Source of the DNA: Saprospiraceae bacterium | GTDB taxonomy: Bacteria; Bacteroidota; Bacteroidia; Chitinophagales; Saprospiraceae | NCBI GenBank assembly: GCA_022844265.1 | Contig: JALHMA010000018.1 | Location: 1 to 33,372, forward strand | Length of the DNA stretch: 33,372 nt | Direction of reading: 5' to 3' | Shown here: positions 25,402 to 30,984 of the stretch, piece by piece | How positions within the stretch are numbered: the stretch's first letter is position 1 | Layout: every line of letters starts with the position of its first letter | Translations under genes and position numbers: made by a program | Notes under the pieces: model-generated | Told to the model about the DNA's origin: nothing | What the model saw: the letters and a program-made list of their open reading frames with translations, nothing else | The model's database searches: none

Positions 25402-27903
25402 CTACGGTTTCGGAGCCAGCGTAAACCAATTCCACCCCAAATCGTCGGCCCAGAATCCATCCCGGATAGCACCGTCTTCATCGATCCAGAAAAACTCCAT
25501 TGTATTCGATACACGCGCTGTGGCGGCAATGCCGCTGTTCTTTTTAGCACTTCCTTCCGGAGCCACCCGATAGCCTTTCCATTGGCCGCTCTGATACCGG
25601 TATCGCCCCTCAATGGAACCCCTGGGGCCTACATACCACAGCTCCCTTCCGTCGGAAACGCGGCTGACGGCATCTATGCCGCTTTCCGTGGATGCGCTGT
25701 TGTCCGGAGCCAATTGGTAACGTGCCCAATTACCCGACAACCAGCTAGCGGCATTCACAGCTCCGTTCTTTCCAATCCACCATACTTCCATCGCATCCGG
25801 AATACGCGATACGGCGGTCAAACCACCTGTTACGGAAGCGGAACCCACCGGCTCCAGTCGATACAGCGTCCAGTTGCCTGACTGCCAGAATGCCCCTTGT
25901 ACGGAACCCTCGGGTCCGATCCACCAGAGCTCCGTGACGTCAGATTTCCGGCAAACGGCGGAAATCCCGCCATTCTTGGACGCGCTGTGGCTCGGCGACA
26001 GGGTGTAACGCGTCCAATTACCATTCTGCCAGAAAGCGCCCTGCACCGATTCATCGGGCGCCACCCACCATATCTCGGTGTAATCGCGCGTTCTGCAAAC
26101 GGCGGTGATTTTACTCCTCCGCGAAGCGCTGTTGTCAGGCGCGAGTTGGTACGGTTTCCAGCCTTGTCCTTCAATAAAGTAAGCGGCCTGTATGGAGCCG
26201 TTTGATCCGACCCACCAGACCTCCATCATGTTCGGACGGCGGCTTACGGAGGCGATCCCGCCCTCGATGGAAGCGCTTCCGGGGCCGGCCAGTTGATACC
26301 GCAACCAGAATTGGTCGGTATGCCAATAAGCGGCCTGCACGGAGCCATTTTCTTCTATCCACCAGGTCTCCATGGTTTCCGGGGAGCGAGATACTGCGGT
26401 AATGCTTTTTGCAGCCTTGGTCTTTCCGATCAGGTCGATGTCGCCGCCGCAGGGGTCACGGTTTATTTCACTATAGAAGGCAGCAACGCCGCTGATGTCG
26501 CTGGCGGTCATGAAGTTTTTGGGGCCCATGCATGGATCGCAGGCGGTAAAGTTGCCGGCTGCGTCTTTACATCGGATCGTGATGTCTCGTAGGTCGGGTG
26601 CAAGCACTTTCCCGAAAGCCCTTTCAGAATAATGCATGATGGAACAAAAATCGTAATCGCCTGTGATCACACCCGGTTCGATCTCAAAATTGTGTTTCGA
26701 GTCGCTTTGGATATTATCTTCCACAATTTCGATCCACTTACCCCGGTCTTCCCGGCTTTGCTCATGGTACACACCTATGGCGTGGAGCAATTCGTGCATA
26801 ATGACACCCTTCGAGGTGCCTTTGGCAAGCGTCAGGGTCTGTTCACCTCCCCGCCTGCCCATAGGCGACATACCTCCCGCACCCTTGGGTAAATCCCCTT
26901 CGGTATCAACTTTTATCCGGATGAAGTCCTCCTGGTCGGTACGGATGACAAAGCACACTTCCAGATCCTTGTTTAAGGCATCCAATGCATCCTCCACCGT
27001 TTTCTGCATGTTTGCATCATAAATGTTGCGGTCGACAGTAACGGGTACTATTCCGTTCGGCCAACGGTCATCGCGGTCGTCGACGCCCAGCGACCGGGCC
27101 CTCGGAAAGTCGTCGCCCACGATGATATCGCCATTCAGAATGTAGTAATGACCTACCTTTTGCACCCAGTAATCCTTTGCGTAATTTGAAAACGGCAATT
27201 TCAGGTTCATTTTGATGTAACCATTCGGTGCGGGCGGTTCGGGATCGGGCGCCCCTTTCCATTCAATGGTACCCGCTTTGTCATAATTGCTGTACACGTA
27301 ACATTCGACCGGCGTCCGGCGGTTTTTCAGTTTCACCGTACAGCGAATGCCCTTGCTGGAGAGCGGATCCTCGTAATCGACCTTTTCCGTCCGGGCAAGT
27401 ATACTGTTGGGCGCGTCCAGTTTGATATTGGTAATATTCGTAATGTCGCTGACTTTAAAAGTTTGCAAACCTTTCAGTGCATCCCAGGAGTTTTTATCGT
27501 CCGAAAAATTTCTGTATGTACCGACAGGTAAAAAACGCAATTCGAATACGTGGTTTTGGGTCGTGATCGGTGCTTCGTACACTACCGGATTCGGCGCACA
27601 GACGCCGTAATAGTCGTACACCCATTTTTCATTTCCCCAAATCACCCGCACGGAAGCGGAGTCTGGATAATAAAAAACGGTAAAGGAAACGGTGCCCGGC
27701 TTATCTACAAAAGTGTAACAGGTGGTCGACAGGCTGCCGAACGCAGCGATCGCCTTCATTTCACCGGAAATACAGGTATCGTTGGCGCCGCGTACCAGTC
27801 TTTGTACTGCTTCGAGCAAACTGTTTGCACAAGGGCTGACAGCCTGTTGGGCGCTTAAAGAAAAACAGCACAACAAGCAAAGGGGAACAAGGAATTTTTT
27901 CAT
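25402..27903 (-). CDS. Astacin (M12A) metalloprotease with seven-repeat beta-propeller
   Basis: An 833-residue secreted protein (signal peptide ending LSAQ). Residues about 20-270 are not assigned. The astacin catalytic domain (about 285-485) has the zinc site HELLHAIGVYHE with His370 and the Met-turn SIMHYSERAF. Residues 500-833 are seven repeats of about 48 residues, each with an AVSR strand, a MEVWWVG strand and a SVQGAFW strand; seven copies suggest a closed seven-bladed propeller similar to bacterial PLL-type fucose-binding lectins. The propeller probably targets the protease to glycans. No T9SS tail is visible after the last blade. A decayed gene lies 28 bases upstream. Confidence 0.88.
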   Translation of the reverse strand: MKKFLVPLCLLCCFSLSAQQAVSPCANSLLEAVQRLVRGANDTCISGEMKAIAAFGSLSTTCYTFVDKPGTVSFTVFYYPDSASVRVIWGNEKWVYDYYGVCAPNPVVYEAPITTQNHVFELRFLPVGTYRNFSDDKNSWDALKGLQTFKVSDITNITNIKLDAPNSILARTEKVDYEDPLSSKGIRCTVKLKNRRTPVECYVYSNYDKAGTIEWKGAPDPEPPAPNGYIKMNLKLPFSNYAKDYWVQKVGHYYILNGDIIVGDDFPRARSLGVDDRDDRWPNGIVPVTVDRNIYDANMQKTVEDALDALNKDLEVCFVIRTDQEDFIRIKVDTEGDLPKGAGGMSPMGRRGGEQTLTLAKGTSKGVIMHELLHAIGVYHEQSREDRGKWIEIVEDNIQSDSKHNFEIEPGVITGDYDFCSIMHYSERAFGKVLAPDLRDITIRCKDAAGNFTACDPCMGPKNFMTASDISGVAAFYSEINRDPCGGDIDLIGKTKAAKSITAVSRSPETMETWWIEENGSVQAAYWHTDQFWLRYQLAGPGSASIEGGIASVSRRPNMMEVWWVGSNGSIQAAYFIEGQGWKPYQLAPDNSASRRSKITAVCRTRDYTEIWWVAPDESVQGAFWQNGNWTRYTLSPSHSASKNGGISAVCRKSDVTELWWIGPEGSVQGAFWQSGNWTLYRLEPVGSASVTGGLTAVSRIPDAMEVWWIGKNGAVNAASWLSGNWARYQLAPDNSASTESGIDAVSRVSDGRELWYVGPRGSIEGRYRYQSGQWKGYRVAPEGSAKKNSGIAATARVSNTMEFFWIDEDGAIRDGFWADDLGWNWFTLAPKP
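25405..26406 (-). repeat. Seven in-frame tandem repeats coding propeller blades
   Basis: Seven units of 48-49 codons (the last 43), starting at residues 500, 549, 598, 646, 694, 742 and 791. Conserved positions are A-V-S/C-R, E-x-W-W-x-G, G-S-V/I-x-x-A/G and the ending L-A-P-x-x-S-A-S. They are similar but not identical in DNA, so they are old duplications. Confidence 0.9.
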
Positions 27904-27931
27904 GTTTGAGTATTTTGGTTTGGAAAATAAA

Positions 27932-28237
27932 TCACTTTCTGCGCTCCAATTCCGCTTTAATCAACTGTATCTCTTTTTGCTGCTGCTCGATCACCGCCTG
28001 CTGCTTCTGCACCGATTTTAAAGATTTTAAATCATCAATTCCGTAAGTAACCGGCGCAATACTCTTTTTAATCTAGCGGTCAGCCCCAAGCACGAGATCA
28101 GTACAATACACCACCTGCCATTTTTGCCCATTGGCACCCAAATCCATTACATCATTACCCCAGGGCAACATCGCGCTGCCATTAACACCCTGGAAACCTG
28201 TCCGGTCGGGTTCACAAGAGAGCCGGTGAACAGGTGC
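27932..28237 (-). pseudogene. Remnant of a tail-fibre/S74-chaperone-type gene
   Basis: One frame reads APVHRLSCEPDRTGFQGVNG, then MLPWGNDVMDLGANGQKWQV and DLVLGADR, then an in-frame TAG at 28073-28075, then IKKSIAPVTYGIDDLKSLKS and QQQKEIQLIKAELERRK before a TGA. PWxNDxxDLGxxxxKW...DLxLGADRRIKKxIxPVxYGI is the classic junction between a knob region and the intramolecular chaperone (S74-like) domain of tail-fibre-type proteins. The middle of the chaperone is missing (a deletion between YGIDDLKSL and the coiled coil), and the N-terminus is lost behind an upstream TAA. It is therefore a decayed gene fragment, located just upstream of the astacin gene. Confidence 0.72.
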
Positions 28238-28314
28238 TTATGGGGTTATGGCAGGAAATGGGGCGGAGGTAAGTGGTGGTGGAGTTTTTTTTGAAAAAAA
28301 GTCCAGAATAAGGT

Positions 28315-28437
28315 GTGCGGGGTCGTAAGACCCGCGCACGGCAGTAACGCTTGGCTTGCCAACACACAAAAGCCATTGATTACCACGAATCCTTGTGCCA
28401 AACGTAACCGCCGTGCGAGGGTCTTACGACCCCGCAC
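28315..28437. repeat. Family III palindromic element, copy A (123 bp)
   Basis: Ends GTGCGGGGTCGTAAGACCC (28315-28333) and its exact complement (28419-28437). The similarity continues inward through GCACGGCAGTAACG and its partner. Its interior (ACAAAAGCCATTGATTACCA) is in the opposite orientation to copies B and C. Confidence 0.88.
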
Positions 28438-28460
28438 TTCTTTTATGTACCGAACCGCAG

Positions 28461-28516
28461 TTTTTTTACCACAACGGACACTAAGTGGTTTTCACAAAAG
28501 AAACAAAGAGTTGACC
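28461..28516 (+). repeat. Decayed single arm of family IV
   Basis: TTTTTTTACCACAACGGACA then CTAAGTGGTTTTCACAAAAG and an ending AGAGTTGACC matches the core of the family IV arm at 30517-30575, with substitutions and a deletion. No opposite arm is nearby. It lies 24 bases past family III copy A. Confidence 0.7.
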
Positions 28517-28624
28517 ACACTCAACCCAAACAATGACAAAAATCAAGGCATCACCGTATCAAACACTTACAACTTTGTAGAAGGAAATCCCTTATAACTA
28601 TTCACCCTTCCAATACGTACCACC

Positions 28625-30331
28625 ATGCGATACTCCTCCCTTTTCCGATCCGGCCTGTTCCTGTTGCTTTTTTTACCGGCCTTGCAGGGCCAGAACGATA
28701 AAGCCCTGCTCCGGGAATTAGCCGAAGAAAATAAAAAATCTGTGGAGGCCCTGGCGCTGTATCCTTCCGAAACGCGCCTGGCCATCCTTGAAGCCGCCAA
28801 ATACCCGGAAGTTTTGATTAAAATGAACAATGCGGGCCAGAAAACCGCTGCGGCATTTCGGACGCTGATCGAGGATTTTCCACGCTCCACGCAAGAGGCA
28901 TTTTACAATATTACCCGTTATCCCGGTATGACCCGAGCACTGGTAGAAAAACAGGAATCGCCTGCCGCTGTCCGGGAAGTATTAAAACAAATGCCGGAGA
29001 AGGAGCGGGCGGACGCTTATGATATTGTGCAAAATCAGATGCGCACTTTGTTAAAAATCAACGAACTCGACCTGACAGCCCACAATACTTTTGAAGATTT
29101 GATTGCGGCTTATCCCGCTTCGGCCAAAACGGCTTTTCGTCAATTGATCGAACTGCCGGAAGTGCTGGAAATCCTCAACGAAGACCTGCGTTTCACGGTG
29201 CTGGTCGGCGATGTATACCGCGAAGACCCTGCCTGGGCCATTCATAAAATGGATTCGCTCAACCTGGCAGTCGCCCGCGCCCATGCCGAAGAACTGGATG
29301 AATGGAAAAAAGGGATCGAAAATGACCCGGCAGCACAAAAGGAATTGGAATCTGCCTCCAGGGAGTACGCCGCAGAATATGGCTATGACACGGACGACTA
29401 TTACGCAGACGATGACCTGTACTACGACGACAACCTCGTGCGTCGCCACCGCTTCGTCGAATACCACTACTCCTGGTGGTACGGCTACCCCTGGTGGTAT
29501 CCGCAACCCTACTGGCGGCCCTACCCCTGGTGGTATGACTGGGGTTTTTACCACCACCAACATTTCGTAGTGGTCTATATGCCGTCCTGGCATTTTATGA
29601 ACTGGTACTTCGACCGCCCGCACCACCACTACCATTACAGCAACTTGTCCTCTCATTTCGTGAACCACTACTACGGACACCGCCGTTCCGGCACCAGTAT
29701 TTCTATGGGCGTCGGCACCTGGCACGAACGGAACAGAACGGTTATTTCCGACGACTTTATGAAAGACCGGGGACGCCTGCCGGCACGGATGAAAGAATAC
29801 GGCCGTTTTGAAGAAAACAGGCAGCAATTCAATGGGCGCAACCCGAAAAACCCGGTCACGCCCGAGGCTTTTCTGGATAAAAATGCAACCAAATACCCAG
29901 AATTAAAACGGGCGCGGGTGCAGGCAACTGACGAAATCAAACGCGAACGCGAAACACAGGCTACCCAACCATCGCAATGGGCGCCCCGCAAAGAACCGAC
30001 CCCGGCCATTCCCAAAACGGAACCCGGGCGCGAACCCAAAACGGAGCCTGCTCAAAAACCTACGACGGTACGACCACCCAGAACACAACCGAGCGTTCCT
30101 GCCAACCCGAAAGACAAACCGCTGCCGCCGCGGACAGATCAACCACGCAACGACCGTCCGGTAGAAAAAGCCGATGATTACCACAAACAAAAATGGGAGG
30201 AAACCAGAAGGCAGGAAACGCAACGGGAACGACCACCAGCTACGACCACTCCCAGAGTACAGACGCCACGCAGTGAGCCGAAACCAGCAACCGTGCCGCA
30301 GCCGAAAAAAGAGCGGGGGCGGGGGAATTAG
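28625..30331 (+). CDS. Secreted W/Y/H-rich protein, DUF3300-like
   Basis: A 568-residue protein with a signal peptide (ends LQGQ). The N-terminal part (about 20-245) is helical and holds VEALALYPSETRLAILEAAK, resembling the ALxPYPDxLLxQILxA signature of DUF3300. Residues about 250-270 are acidic and Tyr-rich (YGYDTDDYYADDDLYYDD), then about 270-345 are packed with Trp, Tyr and His (for example YPWWYPQPYWRPYPWW). The tail (about 430-568) is basic and Pro/Thr-rich. It probably works at the cell envelope; the aromatic/His tract could bind metal, glycan or surfaces, but no function is established. Similar genes end close to repeats: family III copy B starts 3 bases after this stop. Confidence 0.75.
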   Translation: MRYSSLFRSGLFLLLFLPALQGQNDKALLRELAEENKKSVEALALYPSETRLAILEAAKYPEVLIKMNNAGQKTAAAFRTLIEDFPRSTQEAFYNITRYPGMTRALVEKQESPAAVREVLKQMPEKERADAYDIVQNQMRTLLKINELDLTAHNTFEDLIAAYPASAKTAFRQLIELPEVLEILNEDLRFTVLVGDVYREDPAWAIHKMDSLNLAVARAHAEELDEWKKGIENDPAAQKELESASREYAAEYGYDTDDYYADDDLYYDDNLVRRHRFVEYHYSWWYGYPWWYPQPYWRPYPWWYDWGFYHHQHFVVVYMPSWHFMNWYFDRPHHHYHYSNLSSHFVNHYYGHRRSGTSISMGVGTWHERNRTVISDDFMKDRGRLPARMKEYGRFEENRQQFNGRNPKNPVTPEAFLDKNATKYPELKRARVQATDEIKRERETQATQPSQWAPRKEPTPAIPKTEPGREPKTEPAQKPTTVRPPRTQPSVPANPKDKPLPPRTDQPRNDRPVEKADDYHKQKWEETRRQETQRERPPATTTPRVQTPRSEPKPATVPQPKKERGRGN

Positions 30332-30334
30332 GAA

Positions 30335-30767
30335 GTGGTCGTAAGACCCGCGCACGGCGGTAACTCTTGGCTAATTAACAGGCAGGGCAAAGAAATTAGT
30401 TGACTATCAATGGCTTTTGTCAATGGGCAAGCCAAGCATTATGCCGTGCGAGGGTCTTACGGCCTACGGTCTGTACACAATTCTAACAGTTCATTTACAT
30501 GTATATTCCACACGATTTTTTAACCACAACGGACACAAAGTGGTTTCACAAAGGACACAAGGCGTAGAGTTGACCGCATTCCGCTTAGTATTATCCGTGA
30601 ATCTGGCAAAAATCATCACAAGTGACCAAAATAATGTGGTCAACTCTACGCCTTGTGTCCTTTGTGAAACCACTTTGTGTCCGTTGTGGTAAAAAAATCG
30701 TGTGGAATACACATGTAAATGAAGTGTTATAGATGTGTGCAGACCGTAGGGTCTTACGGCCCCGCAC
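30335..30767. repeat. Family III element, copy B, split by family IV
   Basis: The left end GTGGTCGTAAGACCC is slightly deleted; the right end CCCCGCAC is at 30767. The element is interrupted in its right terminal repeat by a family IV insertion at 30465-30748. Without the insertion it would be about 136 bp, comparable with copies A and C. The interior (TTAGTTGACTATCAATGGCT) is shared with copy C. Confidence 0.85.
30465..30748. mobile_element. Family IV palindromic insertion (284 bp, 111-bp arms, 13-bp direct repeats)
   Basis: Arms 30465-30575 and 30638-30748 are inverted and match at about 104 of 111 positions; the inner 53 (30523-30575 / 30638-30690) match exactly. The tips are TACGGTCTG and CAGACCGTA. 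GGGTCTTACGGCC occurs immediately outside at 30452-30464 and again at 30749-30761, as expected for a target duplication. The loop (30576-30637) has no gene. It is a non-autonomous element with no transposase. Confidence 0.85.
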
Positions 30768-30820
30768 TTTTATATCGGTGCATTTTCAGAAAATCAAAGC
30801 GAATGGAAGGGTAAAAAAGA

Positions 30821-30961
30821 GTGCGGGGTCGTAAGACCCTCGCACGGCGGTAACTCTTGGCTTATTAACAGGCTGGGCGAAGGAATTAGTTGACTATCAA
30901 TGGCTTTTGTCAATTGGCAGGCCAAGCATTACCGCCGTGCGTGGATCTTATGCCCCCGCAC
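30821..30961. repeat. Family III palindromic element, copy C (141 bp)
   Basis: Left end GTGCGGGGTCGTAAGACCC at 30821-30839 intact; right end at about 30921-30961 more degenerate (GTGGATCTTATGCCCCCGCA). The interior shares TTAGTTGACTATCAATGGCT with copy B, in the same orientation. It lies 23 bases beyond the stop codon of the FGE-domain gene. Confidence 0.85.
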
Positions 30962-30984
30962 TTACTCAAAAGGCGGCAGCCTGA

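Noticed and set aside
25291-25881. 196-codon open frame on the plus strand
   Set aside because: Starts inside the nested repeats and runs antisense to the astacin propeller repeats; no independent support.
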